From positions 42,459 to 106,458 of the forward strand of contig CAYHQQ010000006.1 in NCBI GenBank assembly GCA_964358855.1: DNA of 64,000 nucleotides, given 5' to 3'. Shown one piece after another: positions 25,792-34,812 of this stretch; position 1 is the first letter of the stretch; every line of letters starts with the position of its first letter. Source of the DNA: UBA2396 sp038042175. GTDB taxonomy: Bacteria > Planctomycetota > Phycisphaerae > Phycisphaerales > UBA1924. The notes below the pieces were generated by a model. That model saw nothing but the letters and a program-made list of their open reading frames with translations, was not told the DNA's origin and did no database searches. Made by a program: the position numbers and the translations under genes.

Positions 25792-27420
25792 TTACACGGT
25801 CGCACCTTCGGCGGGAGCGGTCTCATCCTTCAGCTCGGTGATGAGCACGTCGGTCGTGAGCATCAGGCCCGCGACGCTGGCGGCGTTGGTGAGGGCCGTC
25901 TTGGCGACCAGCGCGGGATCGATGATCCCGGCCTTGACAAGATCGAGGTACTCACCGGTGGCCGCATTGAAGCCGAAGCTGGTGCCGCCCTTGCCGCCTT
26001 CTTTCACCTTCTCGACGACGACGTCGCCGTCGAAGCCGGCGTTCTCGGCGATCTGCTTGCAGCACGACTCGACGGCGCGGGCGACGATGGCGTACCCGGC
26101 CTTCTCGTCGTCGTTCTTGGCCTTCTTGGACGCCGTGCGGATGGCTTCCTGCGTGTTGAGAAGCGCGACGCCGCCGCCGGCGACATAGCCCTCCTTGGCC
26201 GCTGCACGGGTGGCGTGCAGGGCATCGTCGACGAGATCCTTGAGGGCCTTCTGGGCCATCTCGGTGGGAGCGCCGACGTGGATCATGGCGACGCCGCTGG
26301 TGAGCTTGGCGAGGCGCTCCATGAGCTTCTCACGGTCGTAGTCGCTGGTGGACTTGTCGTACTGGGCCTTGATCTGCTCGGCCCGGGTGTTGATGTCGGC
26401 CTTCTTGCCCGCGCCCTCGATCACGGTCGTGTCGTCCTTGGTGATGACGAGCTTCTTGGCCCGGCCGAGCTCGGTGATCTCGATGGAGTCGAGGCTGCGG
26501 CCCAGATCCTCGGCGAAGAACGTGCCGCCGGTGAGAACGGCGATGTCGGCCATCATGGCCTTGCGCCGATCGCCAAAGCCCGGGGCCTTGACGGCGCAGA
26601 TCTTGAGCGTGCCGCGGAGGCGGTTGACGACCAGGGTCGCCAGAGCCTCGTTCTCGACCTCTTCGGCGATGAGGAGCACGGGCTTGCCGGTGACGACGAC
26701 CTTGTTGAGCAGGGGGAGCAGGTCGACGAGGTTGGAGATCTTCTTCTCGTAGATGAGGATGTAGGCGTCCTCGAAGACGCACTCGGCGGTCTTGGCGTCG
26801 GTCATGAAGTAGGGCGAGAGGTAGCCCTTGTCGAACTGCATGCCCTCGACGTAGTCGAGCGTGGTCTCGGCCGTCTTGCCGTCCTCGATCTCAACCACGC
26901 CGTCGGCGCCGACCTTGCTGATCGCCTCGGCGATGAGGTTGCCGACGTTCTCGTCGTGGTTGGCCGAGACGGTGGCGATCTTTTTGTAGTCCTCACGCCC
27001 CTTGCACTTGACGGCCATCGCGTCGATGGCCGCGGCCGCGGCAACCGCGGCGGCGTTGATCCCGCGCTGGAGAGCCACGGCGTTGACGCCGCTGCTCACG
27101 TGGCGAAGGCCCTCGGCGAAGATCGCCTGTGCGAGCACGGTCGCGGCGGTGGTGCCGTCGCCGGCCTTGTCGGCGGTCCTTTTGGCGACCTCGTTGACCA
27201 TCTTGGCGCCCATCGCCTGGAAGGGCTCGGGGAGCTCGTAGATTTCCTTGGAGACGCTGACGCCGTCCTTGGTCACGTGGGGAGCGCCCCAGGACTTGGA
27301 AATCACGACGTGACGCCCGCTGGGGCCCATCGTGCACTTGACGGCATCCGCCAACCTGTCAACCCCGCGCTTCATCTCGGCGAGGGCTTCGTCTTTGAAC
27401 AACATCTGTTTACTGGCCAT
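25792..27420 (-). CDS. groL: Chaperonin GroEL, paralogue 1 (no GGM tail)
   Basis: The 60-kDa chaperonin subunit that folds proteins inside a double ring with GroES. 542 residues from ATG 27420 (MASKQMLFKDEALAEMKRGV). The ATP-site residues in GDGTTAATVLAQAI and VAGGGVALLNTQEA are intact. The C terminus ends DETAPAEGATV and lacks the Gly-Gly-Met repeat that lines the cavity floor in canonical GroEL. It belongs to the groES-groEL-dnaJ-grpE run. A second, GGM-tailed groEL lies at 30545, so the two may serve different clients. Confidence 0.96.
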   Translation of the reverse strand: MASKQMLFKDEALAEMKRGVDRLADAVKCTMGPSGRHVVISKSWGAPHVTKDGVSVSKEIYELPEPFQAMGAKMVNEVAKRTADKAGDGTTAATVLAQAIFAEGLRHVSSGVNAVALQRGINAAAVAAAAAIDAMAVKCKGREDYKKIATVSANHDENVGNLIAEAISKVGADGVVEIEDGKTAETTLDYVEGMQFDKGYLSPYFMTDAKTAECVFEDAYILIYEKKISNLVDLLPLLNKVVVTGKPVLLIAEEVENEALATLVVNRLRGTLKICAVKAPGFGDRRKAMMADIAVLTGGTFFAEDLGRSLDSIEITELGRAKKLVITKDDTTVIEGAGKKADINTRAEQIKAQYDKSTSDYDREKLMERLAKLTSGVAMIHVGAPTEMAQKALKDLVDDALHATRAAAKEGYVAGGGVALLNTQEAIRTASKKAKNDDEKAGYAIVARAVESCCKQIAENAGFDGDVVVEKVKEGGKGGTSFGFNAATGEYLDLVKAGIIDPALVAKTALTNAASVAGLMLTTDVLITELKDETAPAEGATV

Positions 27421-27439
27421 TGCGTAGCTCCTAAGAGAG

Positions 27440-27900
27440 GCACTGGGCACTAGGCACTAGGCACTAGGGGATCCAGGACCATGGTTCATGATTCGGGTTT
27501 GGGTTCGAGGCTCTTAATGAGCCCCACCAGGACTCGACTGCATTCGTTCAACTGAAGTTCGGCTTTCTGAAAGGTGTTCTCCGGCAAGTATTCGAGGCGA
27601 TGAGCGATCAGGAGTTGGGTATCGATTTCGTACAGCGATCCGCGTGCCATTCGGAGAAAGCGAACGTAGTCCGTCGTCGAACCGCGCCCGTATCCCTCGG
27701 CGATATTGCTCGCCACCGACACTCCTGCCCGCCGAAGCTGGGACACCAGTCCGAAGCGCTCGTTGTCCGGGAATGACTTTGTGAGCGAGTAGATCGCCAG
27801 ACCAAGCTCGACAGCCTTCTGCCAAGCGACCAAGTCTCGATGCGATCGAATCTCGGACAACGTTGCCTTTCCCTAGTGCCAAGTGCCTAGTGCCCAGTGC
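27440..27900. repeat. 28-bp inverted heptamer arrays bracketing a gene (copy C)
   Basis: Left arm 27440-27467 holds four heptamers (GCACTGG, GCACTAG, GCACTAG, GCACTAG). Right arm 27873-27900, read on the other strand, is GCACTGG, GCACTAG, GCACTTG, GCACTAG, a 28-bp inverted repeat with one mismatch. The enclosed sequence is exactly the four-helix-bundle gene 27486-27860, between groEL and groES. Confidence 0.85.
27486..27860 (-). CDS. Four-helix-bundle protein (S23/23S-rRNA-intervening-sequence family)
   Basis: 124 residues. MSEIRSHRDLVAWQKAVEL and SFPDNERFGLVSQLRRAGVS followed by NIAEGYGR are hallmark strings of the bacterial S23/four-helix-bundle family, which is also related to the Avd accessory proteins of diversity-generating retroelements. 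Its function is unknown. It interrupts the otherwise classic groES-groEL pair and is bracketed by inverted heptamer arrays, which suggests insertion as a cassette. No reverse transcriptase or rRNA gene is near. Confidence 0.88.
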   Translation of the reverse strand: MSEIRSHRDLVAWQKAVELGLAIYSLTKSFPDNERFGLVSQLRRAGVSVASNIAEGYGRGSTTDYVRFLRMARGSLYEIDTQLLIAHRLEYLPENTFQKAELQLNECSRVLVGLIKSLEPKPES

Positions 27901-27908
27901 CTACTTCT

Positions 27909-28199
27909 TCACCCCTCCACAACGCCCAGCAACTCAGACTCGCGGAGAATCAGGTGCTTGACACCCTTGATCTCGACTTCAGTTCCCGCGTACTTCCCGT
28001 AAACGACATGATCGCCCTTGCGGACGCTCATCTCGGCGCGCTTGCCGTTCTCCATGCGTTTGCCAGGGCCGGCGGCCACGACCTCGCCGCGGACGGGCTT
28101 TTCCTTGGCGGTCTCGGGCAGGTAGAGCCCGCTGGCGGTCTTGGACTCAGCCTCGATGGGCTTGACGAGAACGCGGTCTTCGAGTGGCTTCACCGACAT
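27909..28199 (-). CDS. groS: Co-chaperonin GroES
   Basis: The 10-kDa lid of the GroEL chamber. 96 residues. MSVKPLEDRVLVKPIEAESK, the mobile-loop region (TASGLYLPETAKEKP) and the end ILRESELLGVVEG are typical. It is separated from groEL by the inserted four-helix-bundle gene. The HIT gene lies 15 bp upstream. No CIRCE inverted repeat is visible in front of it, so control may be exerted further upstream in the long run. Confidence 0.96.
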   Translation of the reverse strand: MSVKPLEDRVLVKPIEAESKTASGLYLPETAKEKPVRGEVVAAGPGKRMENGKRAEMSVRKGDHVVYGKYAGTEVEIKGVKHLILRESELLGVVEG

Positions 28200-28214
28200 C
28201 GCAAATCTCCTTCG

Positions 28215-28685
28215 TTATCCGGCCGCGCGAACGGCGTTCAGTTCGCGTCGGATGGTTTCCTTGAGCTCTCGATCCCGCGCGGGATCGAGTTTGTACTTGG
28301 TTTCTTCATCACCCCTGGGCATCTGTCCCCACACGGGGGCCTTGGGGTCGGGGTCGGTCAGCTGCCTGGGGAAAACATGGAAGTGCAGGTGGTGCACCAC
28401 GTTGCCCAGGCACTCGTAGTTCAGTTTGTGGCACGCCGTCGCCCGCTGGACGGCCTCGGCGAGCTGCGACATCTCCTGGAGGTACCGCAGACGCGTTTCC
28501 TTGGGGAGCTCGGCGAGCTCGGTCGCGGGCGATTTGCACAACAGCACCGAGTAGCCGCGGAAAAACTGCGAGTCGCCCAGCACGGCGTAGCCCGTGTCGA
28601 GCTCGGCGATGAGCCCCTCGTGGCGGCCTTCTTTGGCCTCCCCGATTCGTCGGCAGATCTCGCAGTTGTCCTGATGCTTGGCCAT
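28215..28685 (-). CDS. HIT-family nucleotide hydrolase/transferase
   Basis: 156 residues. The histidine triad is seen as VVHHLHFHVFPR at about residues 100-111. An N-terminal CEICRR pair suggests the zinc-stabilised subgroup. HIT proteins cleave phosphoanhydride or phosphoramidate bonds of nucleotides such as AMP-X or Ap4A; the natural substrate is not evident. It is the gene immediately before groES, 15 bp away. Confidence 0.88.
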   Translation of the reverse strand: MAKHQDNCEICRRIGEAKEGRHEGLIAELDTGYAVLGDSQFFRGYSVLLCKSPATELAELPKETRLRYLQEMSQLAEAVQRATACHKLNYECLGNVVHHLHFHVFPRQLTDPDPKAPVWGQMPRGDEETKYKLDPARDRELKETIRRELNAVRAAG

Positions 28686-28707
28686 GGTGGTGGGGGGTGG
28701 GGGGGAG

Positions 28708-28995
28708 TTACTTCTCGAGTTCCTTGGAGATCAGCTTGCCGTCCTCGGCGATGGTGATGTCCCATTCCTTGCCGTCGAGCTTGGCGTCAAAGGAGTAGAT
28801 GGTCTTGCCGTCTCTGACTTCCTTTTCGGATTCGGTCACGGTGCCGCCCTTGGTCTCGCGGTCGAGCGTGGTCTTGACGGCCTGGGGCACCTCGGCGAGG
28901 GTGACTTTCTGTTCGCAGGCGCATCCGGCGGCGACGACGCTGGAGAGCACCGCGGAGAGAGCAGCCATTTTGACCATCAGACGTGCCATGTGCAT
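28708..28995 (-). CDS. Small putative lipoprotein with PepSY-like domain
   Basis: 95 residues. The N terminus is a signal sequence ending in a lipobox-like VVAAGC, so lipidation at about Cys25 is likely. The remainder (VPQAVKTTLDRETKGGTVTE ... YSFDAKLDGKEWDITI) has the pattern of PepSY-like periplasmic domains. Function is unknown. The start at 28995 or the ATG two codons later are both possible. Confidence 0.7.
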   Translation of the reverse strand: MHMARLMVKMAALSAVLSSVVAAGCACEQKVTLAEVPQAVKTTLDRETKGGTVTESEKEVRDGKTIYSFDAKLDGKEWDITIAEDGKLISKELEK

Positions 28996-29002
28996 TTTCC
29001 TC

Positions 29003-29033
29003 CCTTGATGCCTTGATGCCTACTGCCTTGATG
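29003..29033. repeat. TTGATGCC short repeat at the end of dedA
   Basis: CCTTGATG occurs at 29003, 29011 and 29026. The repeat overlaps the dedA 3' end, where it encodes the final residues and the stop codon. The same unit occurs twice near 58014. Confidence 0.75.
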
Positions 29034-29673
29034 CCTTCTTTCTGCTCAACACAACCTCAACCGCGACTGGGATCAGACTGATCACGATGATCCCCAGGAC
29101 GACCATCTCGAAGTGCTTCTTGACCCAGTCGATATTCCCGAAGAACCATCCCGCCCCGACGCAGATCCCAACCCAGAGTGTCGCACCGGCGAGGTTGAAC
29201 GCGATGAACCTGGGAAAGTTCATCGCTCCGGCGCCGGCGACGAACGGGCAGAAGGTCCGCACGATCGGGACGAACTGGCCCAGGATCACCGCCTTGCCGC
29301 CGTACTTGTCGTAGAACTCGTGGGCTCTGGTCAGGTGCTTTCTGTTGAGCAGGCGTTCCAGGAGCGAGTCGGAGCTGTCCTTGAAGAAGACTTTGGGGCC
29401 AAGATACCGCCCGATCCAGTAGTTGGTGGTGTTGCCCAGAATCGCCGCGGTGAACAGCAGGCCCGCCGCCGCCCACACGTTCATCGATCCGCGGGCCGCC
29501 AGGGCCCCGACCGTGAACAGGAGCGAGTCGCCGGGCAGAAACGGGGTGACGACCAGCCCCGTCTCGCAGAAGACGATGGCAAACAGGAGCGCGTAGACCC
29601 AGATCCCGTGATTCTGAATGAACGTATCCAGAAACCCGGGGAGGTCGCGGAAGATGTCCAGCAGCTGTGCCAT
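29020..29673 (-). CDS. DedA-family membrane protein
   Basis: 217 residues with about five hydrophobic segments. The DedA signature is clear: FCETGLVVTPFLPGDSLLF (about 36-54), the NYWIGRYLGPKVF segment, and the GGKAVILGQFVPIVRTFCPF re-entrant loop with the conserved Arg. DedA/SNARE-associated proteins act in the inner membrane and are linked to lipid scrambling and envelope proton-motive-force balance. The last residues (KKASRQ and stop) are encoded by the TTGATGCC repeat. Confidence 0.9.
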   Translation of the reverse strand: MAQLLDIFRDLPGFLDTFIQNHGIWVYALLFAIVFCETGLVVTPFLPGDSLLFTVGALAARGSMNVWAAAGLLFTAAILGNTTNYWIGRYLGPKVFFKDSSDSLLERLLNRKHLTRAHEFYDKYGGKAVILGQFVPIVRTFCPFVAGAGAMNFPRFIAFNLAGATLWVGICVGAGWFFGNIDWVKKHFEMVVLGIIVISLIPVAVEVVLSRKKASRQ

Positions 29674-29723
29674 GCACGTCGATCAGTTCCAATCTGGCTC
29701 GGCGTCCGCCGGGCCGACCATGG

Positions 29724-29924
29724 TCAGACCTTGGGCCGCCTGGATGTCGGTGCGTTCCCGCCGCCGTGGGCCTTGATGCTGTTGGTCAGCTTGAAGGTCT
29801 CGGCCTTTCCCTTCTTGGGATTGTGACTACCGCCCAGGTCCAGCTTGAGGGGACCGGTCGCCTTCGGCAGGCCGCCCGCGCCCAGCGCTCCACTCTTTCC
29901 CGTCAGGTCTTTGGCATTTCCCAT
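29724..29924 (-). CDS. Small hypothetical protein
   Basis: 66 residues from ATG 29924, preceded by GAAGGAG. Gly/Lys-rich (MGNAKDLTGKSGALGAGGLP and KLDLGGSHNPKKGKAETFKL), without a signal peptide, membrane segment or known fold. It is followed 50 bp upstream by a toxin-antitoxin-like pair on the same strand. The good ribosome site is the main support. Confidence 0.5.
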   Translation of the reverse strand: MGNAKDLTGKSGALGAGGLPKATGPLKLDLGGSHNPKKGKAETFKLTNSIKAHGGGNAPTSRRPKV

Positions 29925-29973
29925 GGTGTCCACTCCTTCAGCCCGGCCTCGATAGGCCGCGGCGGTGTTGATC

Positions 29974-30219
29974 TCAGGCGACCTTTCGCTTCTTGCTCTT
30001 ACCCTTAGTCGATCCCTTCGCCATCCGGCTTTCGACGAAGCCTCGCACTTCGGCCGCGAGCTCGATGGGCACGCGAACGAGGGATGTCCGGCTGTTCTCC
30101 CACGCGGCCTCGGCCTCGGCGATGGCCTCGTCCTCCGTCTGATTCTCGTGGTAGTCGAGAATCGCACGGACCTTCTTCGCGTCCAAGCCCTTCGGGTACT
30201 TGTTGGTGTCCTTTTTCAT
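29974..30219 (-). CDS. Putative antitoxin partner
   Basis: 81 residues. An Asp/Glu/Ala-rich helical first half (KVRAILDYHENQTEDEAIAE) leads to VRVPIELAAEVRGFVESRMA and a Lys-rich end. The VPIELAAEVRGFV stretch is like short DNA-binding or ribbon-helix-helix antitoxin segments. It starts 9 bases after the stop of the 91-residue gene at 30229, the toxin-first order of BrnT/BrnA-like modules. The call rests on size, pairing and order only. Confidence 0.55.
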   Translation of the reverse strand: MKKDTNKYPKGLDAKKVRAILDYHENQTEDEAIAEAEAAWENSRTSLVRVPIELAAEVRGFVESRMAKGSTKGKSKKRKVA

Positions 30220-30228
30220 AACACTCTC

Positions 30229-30504
30229 CTACCGCTTCGTTCGTCGGCGAAACGCTTTCAGCGCCTTTCCGGTCAGTGGGTAAGCCGTGATCACGAACAC
30301 TCCATCTCCCGCTTCGTCCTCTTTGTAGATGACTGTCAGATACCTGCCCGACCGGGTTTGTCCAAGTGCTGTCCTTGCCCCGGACCCGCTCGCAAAGTCT
30401 TGTCCCGGTCGTTCGAGCACCTCAACACATTCCCGGGTCGTGATGCCGTGGTCCTCCACATGGGGGCAGTCGGTTTCCGGATTGTTGTAGAACCGAATCA
30501 ACAT
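30229..30504 (-). CDS. Putative BrnT/DUF4258-like toxin
   Basis: 91 residues. The core GRYLTVIYKEDEAGDGVFVI followed by TAYPLTGKALKAFRRR has the strand-strand-helix pattern of BrnT/RelE-superfamily or DUF4258 proteins. These are usually ribosome-dependent or free RNases in toxin-antitoxin pairs. His and acidic residues near the N terminus (PHVEDHGITTRECVEVLE) agree with that group. Downstream, in the same direction, is the likely antitoxin at 29974. Confidence 0.55.
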   Translation of the reverse strand: MLIRFYNNPETDCPHVEDHGITTRECVEVLERPGQDFASGSGARTALGQTRSGRYLTVIYKEDEAGDGVFVITAYPLTGKALKAFRRRTKR

Positions 30505-30544
30505 CGACTTGCTCGCTCATCGTTCCGGGCAACTTCCCCGCACG

Positions 30545-32290
<1,746 letters not shown>

Positions 32291-32581
32291 GGATCTTTGC
32301 TCCGTCTATTTCTGGTAAGGGTCGTGCCTGCTCGGCCCGGTGGGACCGCCAGGTTTGGTATATGTCAGATACGCGCGGCACCACGACGGCCTGTGCCGAC
32401 AATGATGCCATTGAGGAGCTTGGCAACCAGCGTGCCAGTCGATCGGTGCCCGATCGGGCCCCAATCAGGCCCCGGTGCGGCCACAGGCGTGCCCAAACAG
32501 TGGGGTCGGGATGTCAGTGTTGGGCGGCCACCGGACTCGCCTGCCAACTCGGCAGGCCGACGGCGGGGGGGCCGGCGGGGC
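32291..32581. other. Gap upstream of groEL paralogue 2
   Basis: About 290 bases. No gene, and no CIRCE repeat (TTAGCACTC-N9-GAGTGCTAA). I could not assign a convincing promoter for the groEL gene here. Confidence 0.5.
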
Positions 32582-33307
32582 TCATTCGCCGTGCAGCAGC
32601 GGCAGGACGCACGGTTCGGGCAGCGGAGAGACCTCGTAGAGCACCAGACCATTGATCTCGGCCCGGAAGACCGAAAGGCCCTTTCGGGAAAGGGGCTGGG
32701 GACGGTCGGCCGTTGCCTTGTCCATGAACACCACCACGGGCGTCTTCCCGTTCTTCACCAGCAGGATCATGACCGAATCGCTCAGGGGGGTGCCAAAGTC
32801 CTTGGCGTAGTTCCAGCCGGTGAACGCCACGGGGGAATCCGCGGCCAGGGTCGGGACCAGGGCCTTGCCCAGCTTGCCCTTGACCAGGCGTTCGAAATAA
32901 CCCTCGTCGGCACGGCAGATGATCGACGGCGAGAAGCCGGCTGACACCATCCGCGCGTAGATCGCTCCGGGTGCGTTGGAGGTGTCCTGCATCGCCCACC
33001 GCACGCCGAAGAACACGCCCACCGCGATGACGGCGGCGGCCGCGTACCTCCACCAGTGTCCCAATCGACGGGCGGGGGCCTCACCGGCATCCTCCACCAG
33101 GGGCTTGCTTTCGGGTGGGACGTACGTGCGTCGCAGGGACGCGGCGGCCCGTTCCTGGAGCTTGACCTGGGTCGCAAAGCCACTGTCGCCGGCGACAAGG
33201 GCCGCAAACTCGCTCTGTTCGGTGGCGTTGAGCGTGCCGATGAGGTGTCCGTCGAGCAGTTGCTCGCGCCGCTCATTCATGCCGGGATCGATGGGAGGCG
33301 TTGTCAC
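32582..33307 (-). CDS. Anti-sigma-factor-like membrane protein
   Basis: 241 residues if started at GTG 33307, which follows GGAGG by 10 bases and overlaps the sigma-factor stop as GTGA; ATG 33280 (MNERREQLLDGHLIG) is the alternative. The N-terminal part (LNATEQSEFAALVAGDSGFA) looks like the cytoplasmic sigma-binding helices of anti-sigma factors. A membrane span follows (AAAAVIAVGVFFGVRWAM). The extracytoplasmic part of about 140 residues has no known domain. Coupled translation with the ECF sigma gene supports the role. Confidence 0.75.
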   Translation of the reverse strand: MTTPPIDPGMNERREQLLDGHLIGTLNATEQSEFAALVAGDSGFATQVKLQERAAASLRRTYVPPESKPLVEDAGEAPARRLGHWWRYAAAAVIAVGVFFGVRWAMQDTSNAPGAIYARMVSAGFSPSIICRADEGYFERLVKGKLGKALVPTLAADSPVAFTGWNYAKDFGTPLSDSVMILLVKNGKTPVVVFMDKATADRPQPLSRKGLSVFRAEINGLVLYEVSPLPEPCVLPLLHGE

Positions 33308-33918
33308 CTTGCGCGTACCTCCGTGTCGGCAAGCCGCTCGGCCAGGGCCCGCTTTGCTCGAAAGACGTGGCTCATGGCCGTTCCCTCGGGAATTCCCAGG
33401 GAGGCGGCGATCTGCGCGTAGCTCAACCGCTCGACCAGTCGCAGGATCAGGCAGGCCCGGGCCGTCGGATCCATGCCGGAAATCGCCGACTCGACTCTGG
33501 CGTCGTCGCCCAGTGGTCCGGGCGACGCGTCCTGGCTTGTGTCGGCACGGGTGGGCGTGGCGATGACCATGCTCCGCGAAAGTGTGTCCTGCCGGTCTGC
33601 CTTGCGTCCCTGGTTCATCGCGACGTACCGAACAATCTGGCCCATCCAGGCGGTGAAATTTGATCCGGTCCGAAACTCCGAGAGTTTCGTGAGCCCAATA
33701 ACCGCGGCTTCCTGCACGACATCCTCCGCCGTCGACCGCTCTCCCGCCGTCGCGGCGATGTGCCACAGGATCCGCGAAGAAGCCGCGAGCAGGCGTGCGA
33801 ACTCGGCACGCGAAAGCGCCTCTCCACCCTCCGAGCTGGACCCCTCAGAACCTCTGCTCACAGGAGATATGTCGGCTGATGGCGGGTGCATTTCTTGAAA
33901 GTCATCATAGTGGGACAA
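33304..33918 (-). CDS. ECF-type RNA polymerase sigma factor
   Basis: 204 residues. Region 2 is seen in SRILWHIAATAGERSTAEDVVQ-type sequence and FTAWMGQIVRYVAMNQGR. Region 4, with a helix-turn-helix, is seen as RLVERLSYAQIAASLGIPEG followed by TAMSHVFRAKRAL. There is no region 1 or 3, so it is an alternative, extracytoplasmic-function sigma. It is translationally coupled to the membrane-bound anti-sigma-like protein downstream. Its target promoters are unknown; the secretome island starts 2 kb away. Confidence 0.88.
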   Translation of the reverse strand: MSHYDDFQEMHPPSADISPVSRGSEGSSSEGGEALSRAEFARLLAASSRILWHIAATAGERSTAEDVVQEAAVIGLTKLSEFRTGSNFTAWMGQIVRYVAMNQGRKADRQDTLSRSMVIATPTRADTSQDASPGPLGDDARVESAISGMDPTARACLILRLVERLSYAQIAASLGIPEGTAMSHVFRAKRALAERLADTEVRAR

Positions 33919-33981
33919 ATGGCACGGTCTTGTGAGTTCTCAAACGAACCGGGCGCACCGGCGAATGGGGTACTTTCCCCG

Positions 33982-34695
33982 TTATCGTGTCGTGAACAGC
34001 ATCGCAAGTTCGGCCAGGCTCCGCACCTCCAGGTCGGCCACCGCCGGGCCCTTGCCGGGTCCCGATGCCCCAGGACCCCGGACCCCGCGTCGATTCACCC
34101 AGACCGTCGCAAACCCCAGAGCCTTCGCGGGCTCGATGTCGTGGTAGACGCTTTCGGCCACGTGCAGCACGCGATCGGGTGTGGTGTCGAGCAGCGCCAG
34201 AGCCACCTTCCAGTGCCTGGGGTTGGGCTTATACGAACGGCAATAGTCGGCCGTCACCACGTGCTCAAAGTCCCACTGGCCCTGGGTCGTCAGCACCTCG
34301 CGCGACGCCTCGAAGAGGTCCCCATCAATGTTCGACGTCACAACCAGGCCAGCGCTCTGCGCCAGGGACGCCAGAGCCCCGGGCACTTCGGCGAAGGGGC
34401 GCCACCTGGCGATGGACTCGGGCAGGCGGTCGAGCTCGCGGCTCTCAAGCTTCAGGTTGTGCTTCTCGCCAAAGCCTCGCATCACCCCCCGCAGCACGTC
34501 GCGATAGCTCATGTACTCGCCCGACTCAAGCTCCCGCTCGGCCCGCGCGTAGTCCGCGATGATCTCCTCATCGCTCACGCTCGTCACGCCGTGGATCGAA
34601 AGCACCGGGCGGATCGCCTTGAGAATCCCCGACTCCCAGTCGACGAGCGTGCCGTAGCAGTCGAACGTGAGGTACTGGATGCGAGAGAGATCCAT
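33982..34695 (-). CDS. HAD-superfamily hydrolase (haloacid dehalogenase type II-like)
   Basis: 237 residues from ATG 34695 (MDLSRIQYLTFDCYGTLVDW). Motif I is FDCYGTLVDWESG, with Asp as nucleophile. Motif II is VVTSNIDGD and motif III is the Lys in CRSYKPNPRHWKVAL. The motif IV segment is HVAESVYHDIEPAKALG. DxYGT proteins include 2-haloacid dehalogenases and small phosphatases; the substrate is not decidable. It lies downstream of the CoA-transferase gene across heptamer element D. Confidence 0.88.
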   Translation of the reverse strand: MDLSRIQYLTFDCYGTLVDWESGILKAIRPVLSIHGVTSVSDEEIIADYARAERELESGEYMSYRDVLRGVMRGFGEKHNLKLESRELDRLPESIARWRPFAEVPGALASLAQSAGLVVTSNIDGDLFEASREVLTTQGQWDFEHVVTADYCRSYKPNPRHWKVALALLDTTPDRVLHVAESVYHDIEPAKALGFATVWVNRRGVRGPGASGPGKGPAVADLEVRSLAELAMLFTTR

Positions 34696-34702
34696 AGGAG
34701 AG

Positions 34703-34804
34703 GCACTAGGCACTTGGCAACAGGGAAGAAAGGACAGGGCTGCCGAGAACGGCCGAATGCGGCCTTCTGCCTTGCACTAGTGCCCAGTGCCTAGTGCCCA
34801 GTGC
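34703..34804. repeat. Inverted heptamer element (copy D)
   Basis: Left arm 34703-34716 holds GCACTAG-GCACTTG. Right arm 34777-34804 holds four heptamers (CTAGTGC, CCAGTGC, CTAGTGC, CCAGTGC). It fills the gap between the HAD and CoA-transferase genes. The right arm is 8 bp from the CoA-transferase stop. Confidence 0.85.
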
Positions 34805-34812
34805 CTCTGCCT

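Noticed and set aside
25780..27453. 557-residue frame opposite groEL
   Set aside because: Mirror of groEL; Asp/Leu/Val/Gly-rich composition and no ribosome site.
27486..27860. Diversity-generating retroelement (Avd-like protein)
   Set aside because: The protein is of the Avd/S23 fold family, but there is no reverse transcriptase, template repeat or variable repeat nearby.
28200..28214. CIRCE operator before groES
   Set aside because: The 15-base gap to the HIT gene has no TTAGCACTC-type repeat, nor does the region before groEL paralogue 2.
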